64,000 bases of DNA, from contig WAEK01000038.1 in the NCBI GenBank assembly GCA_011634665.1, forward strand, positions 1 through 64,000, in the 5' to 3' direction. The notes beneath the pieces are model-generated. The model saw only the letters and a list, made by a program, of their open reading frames with translations, ran no database searches and had not been told where the DNA came from. Shown one piece after another: positions 1-10,553 of this stretch (position 1 is the first letter of the stretch; each line of letters starts with the position of its first letter). This DNA is from Mortierella sp. BCC40632 (taxonomy: Eukaryota; Mortierellomycota; Mortierellomycetes; Mortierellales; Mortierellaceae). A program made the position numbers and the translations under genes.

Positions 1-656
1 AAGAAGGAATAAAAGAACAAGGGGAACCCTCAGAAACGGAGGGTTTGATAATATCCCCATGGTACAACTGGTCGTGAGAAAAAAGGGAAAGGAAAATAAA
101 ATGCACTCAACATTCGCACAGTATCAACAATCAGAAATGACTGCCTGGGTTTCTCCACAAAAAAAAGTGGCTTCTGTACTTCCTCGTCCAAAGACAACAC
201 GGGGGATCTCAAAGAGAGGGAAGGCAAAGGGACGGTCATCTGGTCGAGGGCCACGAATGAGAGTCATAGATTGCTCAAAAGGGGGAAGCCAGGAAGGAAG
301 AAAAGAATGAAGGGGGAATCGGAACGAGAAGAGTCTTACATCAAAGCGCCATGTTACCCAACGGTCGCCAGGAGCCTTCAATGGGCATGAAACGAGCGGA
401 AGGCAGCACAAAGCCAAATCAAGCTTCTAAAAAAGAAGGGGAAGGGTGGACGCATCTTACTTTCAAAGTCAACAAGAACAAAAAAAAGGAAGAAACGACC
501 AGGAGCAAACAAGAGCCTGCTCAAGTATTTATTCATCTACTATCTATTGAGGGGCATGCAGACCAGATGGCTCCGCAGCCCCAAGTTGTCCACCTCTTGG
601 AAAGGGCTAAAATCGTAAATTTAGCTACTGCGACCAGTGTCAGTTACTACACGACA
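1..656 (-). mobile_element. Partial LTR retrotransposon, family B (5' LTR plus start of interior)
   Basis: The segment 168-656 is a 489-bp copy of the LTR found complete at 48,244-48,739 and 54,267-54,762. On the minus strand it begins TGTCGTGTAGTAAC. Eight bases beyond its end lies a primer binding site (minus strand, about 159-142) that resembles the TGGTGGAGAACCTGGGCA site of the elements at 9,621 and 48,800. The LTR is therefore a 5' LTR and the body of the element runs left out of the window; 1-141 is leader without a recognisable gene. The right flank, GCGT at 657-660, falls inside the reverse transcriptase of the Ty3 element to the right, after the codons for a KHGLYA motif. Confidence 0.75.
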
Positions 657-829
657 GCGTACAGTCCATGTTTTCGGAGGAGGGCAAGGACACTTCGAAT
701 ATGGCGGAGATGCTCGGTCTTGGTTTTTTGAATAAATCAAGATATCGTCGAGGCAGACGACAACCCACTTGTCCAGAACAGGATCGAGTACTTTCAGCAT
801 CATATTGGAAAAAAAAGCCGGTGCATTTA
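657..829 (-). pseudogene. Reverse transcriptase fragment (second half of A1 RT)
   Basis: Minus-strand translation gives NAPAFF, then CLDDILIYSKN, the catalytic xxDD box of Ty3-type RT (here C-L-D-D where the related copy at 41,101 has Y-L-D-D), then HLRHIRSVLALLRKHGLYA in a shifted frame. It continues directly from the FGLI motif at 2,457 once the Tc1 element 830-2,454 and one TA are removed. The following RNase H and integrase are missing because a B-family LTR sits at 656. Confidence 0.85.
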
Positions 830-2454
830 AAGTGAATCCATAGATCGATCAATGATTTTTTTAGAAATGCATTCTGGCAGATTGCTCATTCGTCTATGAT
901 GCATCCCAACTGGAGACCACCGTGGGAAAATAAGTCAGCCACTTATCTATGTCCTGCTTCAGTTGCACAGACCTGCAGTAGGGAAGACTTGATGTATTTT
1001 TTTTTTATTTCACTTGTCACATTGAGCCATCACTGGATTCATGGATCCTCATCGGATGATTGCTTTCTCCATGGAGGGTCAGTATTTTGTGTGTCCTCCT
1101 TTGCTACGTAGCACAGCCTCAATGCGCCGAGGCATGCTCTCATACAATTTATGGATCAACTCTGGCGAGAGTTTTACCCATTCGTCTTGGACTCGTTCCC
1201 AGAGCTCATTCCAAGTCATTCGGCCCATTGTCGTACTGATTGAGGCGACGCTTGAGGATACTCCAGACGTGTTCAATGATGTTGAGGTCCGGGGATTTCG
1301 CTGGCCACTTCACAACTCTAAACTCCTGTTCTGCAAACCATCTCTTTTACTATGTTTGCCCATGTGCACTTTGGAGTTGTCCTGTTGGAAGATGGAGTCT
1401 GCTGGGTCCATGCCGGCCCATTCAGATAGAGCTGGCAAACATAATCCTGGAGAACCTGGAGGTACATTCTCCATCTTCATTCCTACTTCGATCCAGCAGA
1501 GGTCGCCTGGGGAATTGTAAGTGATGCATCCCCAGATCATCATCTTGCCTCCGCCACCTTGTGGAGTTCGACGGACCTGCTGACGCGAAAGCTTCCTGTG
1601 TTCAAGGTCGCTGTAGTAGAACTGTCTGCCAAATGTTCCCCACGCGGCTGTTCATTCTCATCGGAGAACATTACTTTCTTCCATTCTTCGACAGTCCAGT
1701 CTTTGTGCGCTTTTTGCAAATCCATACCTCTCGTGAATTTGATTGGGGAAGAGATCAGGTCGTTTCTGCTTGACAGATGCTTTTGATGCCTCTCTTACGC
1801 AGATTGGTCCGCACAGTCTCAATCTGGACATGCACCCTATCTCGCTCCTGAATGAACCGCTGAGCTTGACGAAGTGTTTCCATTTTTGCCAGTTTTGAAA
1901 TTGCGGGCAACAAGGACCATCGTTCTCTGGGAATCTTATTGAGGACCTGGTTTTGATGGAGGAACGTTTTCTTGAATACCTTTACGAATGTTGACAGCGG
2001 TCCCAATGGAACTTATCAAGGGCACTTGCCACTTGTCTAACTGATTTCCCTTGCATCAGCAGATCTTTGACCGATTCCTTTTTCTCAGGAGAGAGGTGCT
2101 TTGGGGGGCCTTCGAGTTCGCTCCAATGGCTGCTGCATTGTGGTTCAAAAGACTGGGGGAGAGAAGAATATTCAAGCTGGGTGAATGATTGGTTAGGGGA
2201 AAAAAAAAGACATGCAATAGAGAGATGTCTCAGCCTTTCTACTTTTCCAGCGTTTGATCAATGTGACTTCTCTGCTACATCAGGTAAACTATTGATGTAT
2301 AGCTCTACTAAAGGAGATGGAGAGCAATCAGTTTAAAGTTGAAGGATCACCCATTCTCCCATGAGAGTTCCCCATTGGAATGCATCATAGACGAATGAGC
2401 AATCTGCCAGAATGCATTTCTAAAAAAATCATTGATCGATCTATGGATTCACTT
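830..2454 (-). mobile_element. Tc1/mariner-type transposon inserted in Ty3 A1 RT
   Basis: A 1,625-bp element flanked by TA duplications (828-829 and 2,455-2,456). Its terminal inverted repeats begin AAGTGAATCCATAGATCG and are identical for the first 75 bp (830-904 against 2,380-2,454), then similar but diverged. It carries a degraded DD34E transposase on the minus strand. Removing the element with one TA restores the contiguous RT codons L-I-N-A. Confidence 0.92.
1079..2006 (-). pseudogene. Tc1-family transposase, degraded
   Basis: Order on the minus strand: N-terminal HTH-like segment (2,006-1,755), then DWTVEEWKKVMFSDEN with the first catalytic Asp (about 1,700-1,650), then MMIWGCITYN and FQQDNSKVH with the second Asp (about 1,543-1,370), then [18 protein letters not shown] with the catalytic Glu (about 1,300-1,250), then the tail YESMPRRIEAVLRSKGG ending at 1,079. 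The parts lie in different frames, so at least three frameshifts separate them. In life the protein would cut and join the terminal repeats of its own element. Domain order and spacing match the family; the copy cannot make a full protein as read. Confidence 0.88.
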
Positions 2455-3633
2455 TATGAGGCCAAATGGAACCACATTAAACTCAAAATGACCGTATCTG
2501 CAGCGAAAAGCGGTCTTGTGCGTGTGTGGTCCATAGATGCGCTGTTGGTGGTAACCAGAAATGAGGTCAAGCTTGGTAAAGTAGCGAGCGCCACGGAATC
2601 TGTCAATAAGCTCGTCTATTCTGGGCAGCGGGTGGCGATTCTTCCTTGTGATACTGTTGAGAGCACGATAATCGACGCACATTCGGAGAGTGCCATCAGC
2701 CTTCTTGACGAATAAAACAGGGGCACCATACGGAGACGTGCTTGGTTTGATGAACTTTTTGGAGAGTAGGTCGTCCAGTTGTTTTTTTAGCTCGTCAAGT
2801 TCAGCAACAGATAGTCGAATGACGGGCGGAAGGGGGGGTCTGCCGCTGGGTCAGTGTCGATATGCATAGCATCACCTCGGTCGGGGAAGGCCTGATGGGA
2901 GGGTAGGGGGAAAATGTCGGGGAATTCGTCAAAAAACAATTGAGTGGATGTCGGGGTGTAAAGGGAAGGGTTGGGGGGAGGAGCGGAGGAGGGAGGAGAA
3001 GAGGGAGAGGAGGAGGGGGGCAGAGGAAGGAGAGGAGGAGGGGGGCAGAGGAAGGAGTGGAGGAAGGAGTGGATGAAGGAGTGGAGGAGGAGTGGGAAGA
3101 GTGATTTGTTTGATCTGTGCTATCCTCATCGAGAGACCGAATTTGGGGCTAAAGTAGATCTCGCTTCCGATGTCTGTTGCCTCAGTGAAGAAATGTACGT
3201 GAGTGAGGAGAAGTCCCCGAGTGCGAGATGAGATAGATGACGATTTGAAACCAGTGCATTCCCAATCGATGGTGAGGCCGTTGTGTTGGAACCGTAGATT
3301 GTTTGTCCGCCAGTTGATGAGTGGGTTGATCTCAGCAAGCCAAGGCTTGCCAAGAATAAGGTCATATTTGTGGAGAGGGTAGACGATAGGGGTAAGAGTA
3401 GTGGAGTATTGGTGTCGTTGTAGGGAGATGTTGGATTTGAGTGCTGCAAAAGATTGGGAGCCATTTGGGAGGATGATAGGGATAGGGGGAGATGCAAGTG
3501 TAGGGATTGAATGTTTTTTGATGAAAGACTCGCTGACCACATTGCCTTGGGCTCCGCCGTCGATGAGGACCCGCGCTGGATGGCCGTCAACATTGCAAAT
3601 AAATGTAAGGAGTGTCGACTTTGCCTTCTCCAC
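2449..3633 (-). pseudogene. Ty3 A1 protease and N-terminal reverse transcriptase
   Basis: Protease: VLIDGGAQGNVVSESFIKK (active-site D-G-G) near 3,560, followed by LILGKPWLAEINPLINWR at about 3,350, a motif that closes the retropepsin fold. A proline/leucine-rich low-complexity stretch (about 3,075-2,940; purine-rich GGAGGA repeats on the plus strand) follows. RT begins again around 2,870 in other frames: [18 protein letters not shown], then [20 protein letters not shown] and [13 protein letters not shown] (2,682-2,520), [13 protein letters not shown] and VVPFGLI, where the Tc1 element starts. Same domain order as the copy at 39,835-41,715. Frames are broken at several points, including G/C homopolymers near 2,830. 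Confidence 0.85.
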
Positions 3634-3992
3634 TGTGAAAGTAGAGACTCCAATGCCTTTTTTACGTAGGCGGCGAATCTTGCTTTTAGATAGAACTGAG
3701 GTAGAGCAGGGTTCGGAGATTGAGGATTATGGGGATGAACTGAATGCAGGGTAGGTATTATCGTCCAATCCTGTCTCAGGTTGAGTAGGCAAGGGGAGAG
3801 TATAGTCATAGGCGGTGGAGTGAGGTAAATGATTGTGGGAAGGCGAACATGATGATGGAGAAGTATGTATTTTATCTGAAATAGCGATCGGTTTATTGGA
3901 AGTGACAGAAAACTTTTGAGAGGGAATAATATTTCTCCCATGGTCCAGAAGATCGGAGGAGGGAGTAGCAGCAACAAGAGTCTGGACCTTTT

Positions 3993-5014
3993 CTAGTTGC
4001 TGTTGGCTTTTCCCGACTGGGGTGGGGGAGGGGGAGTGGCTGTTTGCTGCGCCTGAGGGAGAGGAGTGGTTTCAATGTTGTTGAATTGTCGGGAGGGTTT
4101 CGCAGAAGGGGGAAAGGTGCGGCATTTGTCCGCCATGTGGCCTATTTTGCGACATTTGAAGCATCCCCTGTTCGCCTTGAGGTATTCGCGTTCCTCGTTG
4201 GTGAGCTTAGCTGGGCGAGGGACGCTGCCTCGGTTATTCGAAAGGTTTGACAAATAATTGACTTGGGCAGAGAGATTATTGATCATCATTTGCATAGAGT
4301 CAATGTCCATGGCGTTAGGGTCCTTGACAGGGGTGGTCTTGGAGGTAAGGCCCTCAGGGAAGAGGATGGCATGCACGTTTGTAGCCTGTTGGATGGCCAC
4401 ATCCAAAGATTTGGGCTCACGAAGGCGAACCTCTTTGCTAGAATCATAGTGTAGGCCTTTCATGTACCAGTGTAAGGCAGTTTCGTCGTCGAGTGTAGGG
4501 ACGCGTCGTCTCAAGCGGCGGAACTCGTGAGTGTAGGCAGCAATGGTTCGTTTGCCTTGTTTCAGACCTTCGAGGGCCTCACGAGCGGCGGTCTTTGCAT
4601 TAGGAGGAGTGTGGAAATCAAGGAATGCCTCTCGAAATTTTATCCATGGGCAGGTGATGTTGAGACCGCATGTTCTCCACCAGGATTTAGCGTCTCCAGT
4701 AAGGTTTAAGGCTGTATACTGCACCCAGTCGCATTCGTTGAGAGCTTGACGACCTGGTAATACTCCTCCTGGTTGTCGATGAAGTTGTTGCAGGCGTCCG
4801 CGTCGATGTCCCCAGAGTAGGGGGCGGGGTTTGAGGTTTGAGGATTTTATGCAAGGTACGCGCAACGTCGCGGTGAGCAGCCTCAATTTCAAGCTGGGAT
4901 GGGGCGGGGGATCAGAGGGGGTGGTGATGGACGAGAGAGAAGAGAGCTGATCCTGTTTCTTTCCTCCTCTGGGAGGGAGGCGACGATGCTGAGGATTTCG
5001 TGCTGGGCCGACAT
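3993..5014 (-). pseudogene. Ty3 A1 gag
   Basis: Structural capsid/nucleocapsid protein of the retrotransposon. The likely start is the ATG at 5,014 (MSAQHEILSIVASLPEEER); the upstream part of the long open frame is untranslated leader. A frame change near 4,890 links it to the main body: ALNLTGDAKSWWRTCG, REAFLDFHTPP, LRRRVPTLDDETALHWYMKG (capsid core) and a CCHC zinc knuckle CFKCRKIGHMADKC at about 4,170-4,125, then a Q/P-rich tail with a stop at 3,993. Homologous to gag at 33,520-34,093. Confidence 0.85.
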
Positions 5015-5268
5015 GTTGGAAATAGGGGAAACAGAATAGGGGGTGAGAAAAAGAGAGAGGAAAAAGAAAAGGGGGAGGAGGGGGAGGGTCAAAAGAAAAA
5101 AAAAAAGAAAAGAGAGGGAGGGTTCTAGGAACCGAGTGGAAAGGAAAGCAGAGGGGGAAAGTGAAAGTGAAGTGAATAAAAAGTACTGCCAGGGAGCTGC
5201 CTAACGAGAGGAGGGAAAGATAATAGTCAGGGTAGAAGAGGCAGTGAATCGAGGTACCTTTGCTAACA

Positions 5269-5430
5269 TCTAACAAAGAAGGGAGTGGCAGGAAAAGATG
5301 ATCTTTATTGGTGGTAGGTGAAGGGACTATTTATACATGTGAGTGAGGTGGACCTTTTAAGTTATAGGGGTGGGAGTGGACATGACCTCAAAGGTTAAAG
5401 GGGTGGGTGCTGATGGTCGATACTGTGACA
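5269..5430 (-). repeat. 5' LTR of Ty3 A1
   Basis: On the minus strand it begins TGTCACAGTATCGACC, carries a TATAAATAG box at about 5,335 and an AATAAAG polyadenylation signal near 5,305, then ends about 5,269, just before the likely primer binding site TGTTAGCAAAGGTACC. Similar layout (TATAAATAG, AATAAA, site ending AGCAAAGG) is seen at 33,047-33,231. The inner boundary is estimated from that comparison. Confidence 0.7.
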
Positions 5431-6880
5431 CCGCGGCACATCATGAAAAACCTCCAAGCAACGTCCAGTCGATGCCGGAGACCAGTGATCAACCATCTAC
5501 CCCTACTCTCTGCTCCTTGTAGAGTGTGCATCCAAAAGTGCTCCATCAGCATCTTAACGGTACCTAGTGTTTCTCAAAAAAAGCCCGAGCCGAAAAAGCT
5601 AGTCCCACACAATGTAAAATTTCTCGGTGAAAGCTCACCCGACTCGGCACGAAAATTTACATTGTGTAGGACTGGCTTTTTTGGCTCGGGCTTTTTTTGA
5701 GAAACACTAACGGTACCCAATGGGTCCTCCTCAACAAACTCCACAGAGCCCTGATCAGTATCCGTTGCTCTCCTGGTAGTCGCTATTCTCCTCCCATAGC
5801 CCTCCAACAAATCCCGAAGATAGTCTCTTGGCTTTCTTTCAGCAGTATTGAACATAACCTTGTTATCTGGGTCAGTGCGTTGCTGGCGGTAGAGCTCTCC
5901 AATGGCGGCGGCATAGCACTGAAGTGTGGCCACAGACGCATTGACGACGCCTCCTTCGTCGTCACTGATATCGGCCATTTCATCACCATCATCATCACCA
6001 CCATCGTCATCGTCGTCGTTGTCACTGCTGCTGTCGCCTTCACTGTTTTGCTCAAGCCCCTTTGCCTCCGCTATTGCCTCTGACCTTAGACTTCCCCTTT
6101 GCTGCTGCTTTTTTTCCTCTTTCCCTTGGCCAGCGCTCGAGAGCTAACAGTTATGCGGGTGATACCTATTGTGAAGAACGAGTCGACAATCTAGGCAATC
6201 AAAGTGCTGATTCTATTAACCATAAATCGCAAGACTACGGTGAGTGTCGTCTGAAATACCTTTTCCCAGGGATATCTTTCTCCGCCATGAGACAGGTGAA
6301 GTATCGTAAAACTTTGCCTTCGAGAACATTGTTGTCCGGGTAACCAACATCCCTGCACCAATTCTAAGTATACAGGTATTATTTGTGGGCCTAGTCAGAG
6401 GACGAAAGAAACTAAAGAAAGAGGTGCAGTCCAAATAGATGGAGGACAGGCAAGCGTGACGGAGAAGGGCAAGAGGATGGAGGATTGTAAGATTGGAGGG
6501 GTACAATGAGGAGATGAGAAGACCAAAAAAAAAAAAAAAAAAAAACGTCACCCTGAGACTCACCGAAAATAAAAGCCTGGTAACGATCATACTGAGCGCG
6601 GGTCGAACTCGAAATGCAGTTTCTCCGCTCTTGGCGGACAACTTGGATGCATGCTAACTCTTTTTGCTTGAGCTCCAGCTGGCAAGAATTCTGCGCCTCC
6701 TTCTCGGCGCGGAACTGCTCGACCACAGAAGGCACGCTTTATCCTGTTCTTTGGCGTTTCTGAGAGTGCTGCTCTAACTCCACTGAATCGAGCTCGCGTT
6801 CGCGTCTCTTGGGGCCTCTTTTACTCGCAGCTGCGCTTATCTGGTAGGGGCGCAACATATCAAACAAATTAGTCTGTCAA
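5431..6880 (-). pseudogene. Crypton-like tyrosine recombinase gene, truncated
   Basis: Minus-strand pieces: a basic region KRGPKRRERE (about 6,800), STRAQYDRYQAF (about 6,590), an intron-like gap with an A/T run, GYPDNNVLEGKVLRYF and LMAEKDIPGK (about 6,330-6,260), an acidic Ser/Asp linker, then MADISDDEGG, TLQCYAAAIGELYRQQ, a 145-bp MITE, and LRHRLDVAWRFFMMCRG up to 5,431. The order SAM-like N-domain, GY.D....GK segment, QR linker, R-x-R-L-D matches the Crypton/Ndc10-type YR family as I know it. The final R-x-R-L-D would hold the first catalytic Arg; the H-x-x-R and Tyr are missing because Ty3 A1 sits at the junction. One in-frame stop near 6,750 may be an intron. The family call is inference from motif pattern. 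Confidence 0.55.
5565..5709. mobile_element. 145-bp hAT-type MITE, copy 1
   Basis: A near-perfect foldback with ends TAGTGTTTCTC and GAGAAACACTA, flanked by the 8-bp duplication ACGGTACC (5,557-5,564 and 5,710-5,717). Eight-base duplications and TAG..-type ends are typical of hAT elements. It interrupts the recombinase gene: without it and one duplication the codons run G-T-V-K-M-L without a break. A second copy of the same length is at 39,649 and an old one at 32,761. Confidence 0.93.
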
Positions 6881-8037
6881 AGAGACAGATTCATAAAAAC
6901 CATAGACATTGACATGGTCGGATCGAATCGAATCTCAATTACATTGCTGTTACCATTATTGCGACGTTGCCGCCCATTATGAGGAAGTTGTGTTGATTGT
7001 AAACGCCGTGTTGTAAATGCCATGGTACGGATAGAAAGGAGTGTGACATGAACGACATTCATGGATTCACGAACTCCTATATAGCTGGGATTGCAAGGCC
7101 TGTTGTCAGCTGGCCTACGGCCAGTGAAAGTATGTGTATTTTTTTAATATCTTACTTTGCCCTACCAGTCCATCGAGCTTGAATAGACCTCAGGGGATCA
7201 CTCGCATTGGCCAGTGACGACACGTGATATTATGAACCACAAATGCATTAATATCGCTACAATACATAGATTAAATGAAATAACACATTAGGCTATATAT
7301 TGTACTATCAATAACATCAATAATTGAAAAATATAATAAAGAATGCTAAACAAATTGATTAGATACATAGATGATAGTAGTGTGTAATCAAATGGTACGA
7401 ATAAAATATTTAATTATAACTCTTACAACACATACTACAAAAATAACTTAGATAGAAAATATTAAGATAACAATTAAAAACAAAGTATATATAAAAATAA
7501 TCAATAATAATCGACAACTGATATAAATATCAATTCCTTCAGAAAAGACACAACTATATGTTTCATCAAATAAAGAAATCTTAAGTAAATAGTATTATAG
7601 TGATGATTTACTATCCAAATGTCATATTAAATATAAAATGAAAATTACCTTGCATCTATATTAAAAAAATCATTGAGGGCCATAATTGAAAAGATTCTTG
7701 AGGCAATAATAAATAAAAGTCACAATATTTTAAAAAAATAATACTAAACTATTGAACAAATCGATTGAATAAAAAAAAATAATCACGTACATTACTTTTA
7801 TATATATAAATTTGTAAGAGTACAATTGATTAATTAATTAACACTTTTGTGCCTTGCAAAAATTTTTGACCACAGATTGAGAGGTCAATTCGCTCAATAA
7901 CTTATTGAACATGCGCGTTATCAGCTCCTCTCAAGCACTTATTTGCAACCAATGGTCACCTTCTTTTGGTGCTCTCTAAAATTAAAGTGCTGGTTCCAAA
8001 GTATGGGTTGTGCATCTCTTCCTCTTCCCTTTCAACA
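6881..8037. other. Intergenic stretch with an AT-rich island
   Basis: From 6,881 to about 7,135 the composition is ordinary; a short minus-strand ORF (7,020-6,877, MAFTTRRLQSTQLPHNGR) with a TATATAG box just upstream (about 7,080) could be the start of the recombinase transcript. From about 7,140 to 7,860 the sequence is strongly AT-rich, with no coding frame, and resembles the block at 26,770-32,060 in character. From 7,861 to 8,037 it returns to normal composition and leads into the next gene. Confidence 0.6.
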
Positions 8038-9494
8038 TGAACCGTACCAGCGTTTCCCCTCCTTATCCGTACTCTGATGACTCTCAAGAATCTCCCGTCC
8101 CTCCCCCCCCCATCTCTCACTCAGACACAGAAACCTTCCACAACAACGCCTATTGAGCTCCCTTCCCTCTTAAATATCCGCATCAACATTCGCAAGGGAC
8201 AGCCCCGCTCAACTCACAGAGCCTTGAGGAGCAAGGATGGTCGCCAACTTGAGGCCCCTCAGACCGTACTCATCACCAACATTGGCTTCACAACCTTGGC
8301 TAGTTTTGTGAAGGATGAAGTCTGCCGAATGACTTTGGATGGGCAGTCGCTGTACACTGGCAAAGGCCAGCTTGAAGTTTATCTTAAGCCAACTGGCAGG
8401 ACCGGACAGGGGGGCTCATCCAACTATGCAAAGACAACGTTCCCTCAGAGCTACACAAAGCCTGGCGCCACTTTCCGTAAGGTACTCGACAATCAAGGAA
8501 AGAGAACGAAATGGTCATCCTCGATATCTTCACCTACATCATGCTCAGCAACACTACTCTCAACCGCGGGTCGCAAGTTTCAGTCCGCGACCATACTGTT
8601 TCCATTACGCGGGCGGTCAAGCGAGGGCAAATGCGACCCATGGGCCGATACGAGTCAGCTTGGTGTGCTCAGACACTATCAAGACGCAAAGTCGTCCCCC
8701 AGGACGATAGGGAGGTACCCAAAATACCAGAGACTACCACCAGGACCCAGGCCCGCCACATTGACCAAATGATTGCTGAAGGTCGTATTCCAGCAAGACC
8801 TGAGCAGGGAGGAGACGGCCCGGTGACTCTGCGCGTCACCTCGATTACCTTCGCCAGCAGAGAGGAGCTCCAGAAAGCAATAGGGTTGGTCCCAGATTCC
8901 AACCTCAGCAGTCTCCGGGGCGACCAACGCGATGACTCTGAGAATGAATCACACTCAAGTGGCAATCTAATGTCAGCTAATAACAGACGCTACCACACCT
9001 CCCCTTCCTCCTCATCCTTATCCGAAATCGATTTGGCGCCTGTCGCACAGACCTCCCACCATTTTCTCTCGAGGCGCCATCCTCGATCACACGCACTCTC
9101 TGAGAAAAACCATGCAGAAAATATCTCTGGGCAGACCAGCAGCGCCTGTTCTCCTGACCGCCATCAACTGCTCCGTTGCCCGCCAACTCGCCCTCCTATT
9201 GATTCTTCCGCTCCCGTTAACAGCCCAGTACGCCGAAGCACAAGGAGATCTCCTTTATGCTCCCTCTCTTCACAAGACAATTTTGGCCAGACTTCCCACC
9301 TGACTGAGCGCGAGAAAGTTCAAGTCATTCAAGTGGACACGGACAATGAGCGAAGCAATAGAGGCGATGTGCGAGCAAGAAAGAGGCCAGCCACACACCT
9401 GCAGCGCAAGCTGGGGAATGATGAGAACGAGGATCATGAAGACAGGTTGGTAAGAAGAAGGCGCAAAGAAAGCGCGCGGGATGTTTATTCCTAG
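8038..9494 (+). CDS. Unrecognised protein-coding gene, frame-broken as read
   Basis: I do not recognise the family. The likely start is the ATG at 8,038 (MNRTSVSPPYPYSDDSQESP). A run of nine Cs near 8,106 shifts the frame into LPPPSLTQTQKPS, after which coding continues through LNIRINIRKGQPR, LITNIGFTTLASFVKDEVCR and GQLEVYLKPTGRTG to about 8,495. There a second shift leads into MVILDIFTYIMLSNTTLNRG and on to the stop after DVYS at 9,494. The N-terminal part is compact and could be a folded domain. The C-terminal half is Ser/Arg-rich and ends in basic clusters (RARKRP, RRRRKES), suggesting a nuclear protein. The gene converges on the tail of the transposase at 9,522. Shifts could be sequencing errors (homopolymer) or short introns. 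Confidence 0.6.
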
Positions 9495-9521
9495 CTTTTT
9501 TTTTTTTTTTTGGTAGTGTTC

Positions 9522-9616
9522 TCAAGTAAATTTCTTTAGTCCTGGTGGAGTGACAAAAATGCCTTCACTACCGTACCCACAATGTGAATACATGTTGATG
9601 GTGGTGGTGCGTGAAT
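9522..9616 (-). pseudogene. DD34E transposase, C-terminal end (split gene, part 3)
   Basis: Minus-strand translation reads YSRTTTINMYSHCGYGS, then IFVTPPGLKKFT and a stop at 9,524-9,522. It continues the frame that ends in LDLAFRA at 17,275 once the Ty3 element 9,621-17,274 and one copy of ACGC are removed. The HCGY motif near the C-terminus is common in this fungal transposase group. Confidence 0.85.
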
Positions 9617-9620
9617 ACGC

Positions 9621-10310
9621 TGCAAAATAGTGCCTAAATTATCATGACTCTAATCAATATCTGTTCTTCTCTATAATAGACCTCAGAGACGCAAGCAGGA
9701 TGGACTAACTTACGAGAACAGGAAAAAAAGGTAACTTCAGGACGAAGGAAGTTGCCCAGAAATAAGAAAGGAGGTCTGGTATTCTTTCTAACTAATAAGA
9801 GAACAATAGAATAGGAGTGGCTATCAACAAATGGGATCTTGTGGTCATAATCCTTTGCGGATCAAACTGGAATGGGTCCGTGAAGTCCATGCATCGTGGC
9901 CGGGAGGACAATGAGCCAAACGATGGTCCATAGACCATTGTTTGGGAGCCTTTCTTGAATGCAATCACCTCCAAACCGAGTCTCATACGTACCAAAATGC
10001 AGTCGTTACTTCGATCTGTTAACTATCTCCTGCCGTCACGCTGGTGAGGAATCGAGGAGAGGTATGATGAGATCTGTTCAGGACATATGCGAGAAAATAG
10101 GCCTTAGTATGAGAGAGTTTGGAGGGGGAGCATGGTTCCTGTAGAAGTTCGGAGACTTGCTGGTACCTGAAAAAAAGAGCACGCTGGAAGCGAAGTGCAA
10201 ATGTATTCGGAAGAAAGAAGCTGCCCTTTATTTAGTGGGGGGGGTGGGGTCCTTATATAGCCCCCACGGGCCACCACCGGAAGACACCTAATCGCGTTTA
10301 CTACACCACA
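9621..10310 (-). repeat. 3' LTR of Ty3-1
   Basis: Direct repeat of 16,584-17,274. On the minus strand it starts TGTGGTGTAGTAAACG and ends CTATTTTGCA. A TATATAAGG sequence near 10,253 (minus strand) could be the promoter box. Differences from the other LTR are single-base length changes in A, T and G runs. Confidence 0.93.
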
Positions 10311-10405
10311 CAGCATCGAGATCCCGCGTGCCTCTTCGATACACACCGTCTATCGCCTGCTGCCAAGTGAATGCCTCTACCTATCTAATCTGAACCGTCC
10401 TATGC

Positions 10406-10441
<36 letters not shown>

Positions 10442-10553
10442 GTGACGCGTCCATGTCTTCCTCTCTTCCTCTCCTCATCTCTTCCTCTCTTCCCTTCTCC
10501 AGTCTCTTCATCTCTTTCTTTCTCCAGTCTCTTCATCTCTTTCTTTCTCCAAT
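10311..10553 (-). other. 3' untranslated region of Ty3-1 with a long internal A tract
   Basis: Between the integrase stop and the 3' LTR. On the sense (minus) strand there is an uninterrupted A run (10,409-10,440), a GA-rich repeat tract (10,455-10,550) and, next to the LTR, the purine stretch GGGATCTCGATGCTG that may serve in plus-strand priming. The same arrangement is seen next to the LTR at 46,481-46,851. Confidence 0.7.

Larger units (their letters stand above)
657..5430 (-). mobile_element. Ty3-type LTR retrotransposon A1, 5' part, interrupted and truncated
   Basis: A minus-strand Ty3 element with LTR (5,269-5,430), gag (about 5,014-3,993), protease (3,633-2,929) and the first half of reverse transcriptase (2,715-2,457, resuming at 827-657). 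A Tc1 element splits the RT and a B-family LTR ends it at 657. The right LTR lies directly against the Crypton-like gene, at its CRG codons. Protein sequence is close to that of the element at 33,047-44,477 (same PR and RT motifs). Several frames are broken, so it is almost certainly inactive. Confidence 0.85.

Noticed and set aside
2940..3080. GGAGGA-rich tract as a minisatellite array or G-quadruplex element
   Set aside because: It is the Pro/Leu-rich linker between protease and RT of a Ty3 element. Low-complexity coding decay explains it well enough.
5407..5700. Plus-strand 97-codon ORF
   Set aside because: It runs through the MITE and an unrelated flank; the frame is chance plus the MITE arms.
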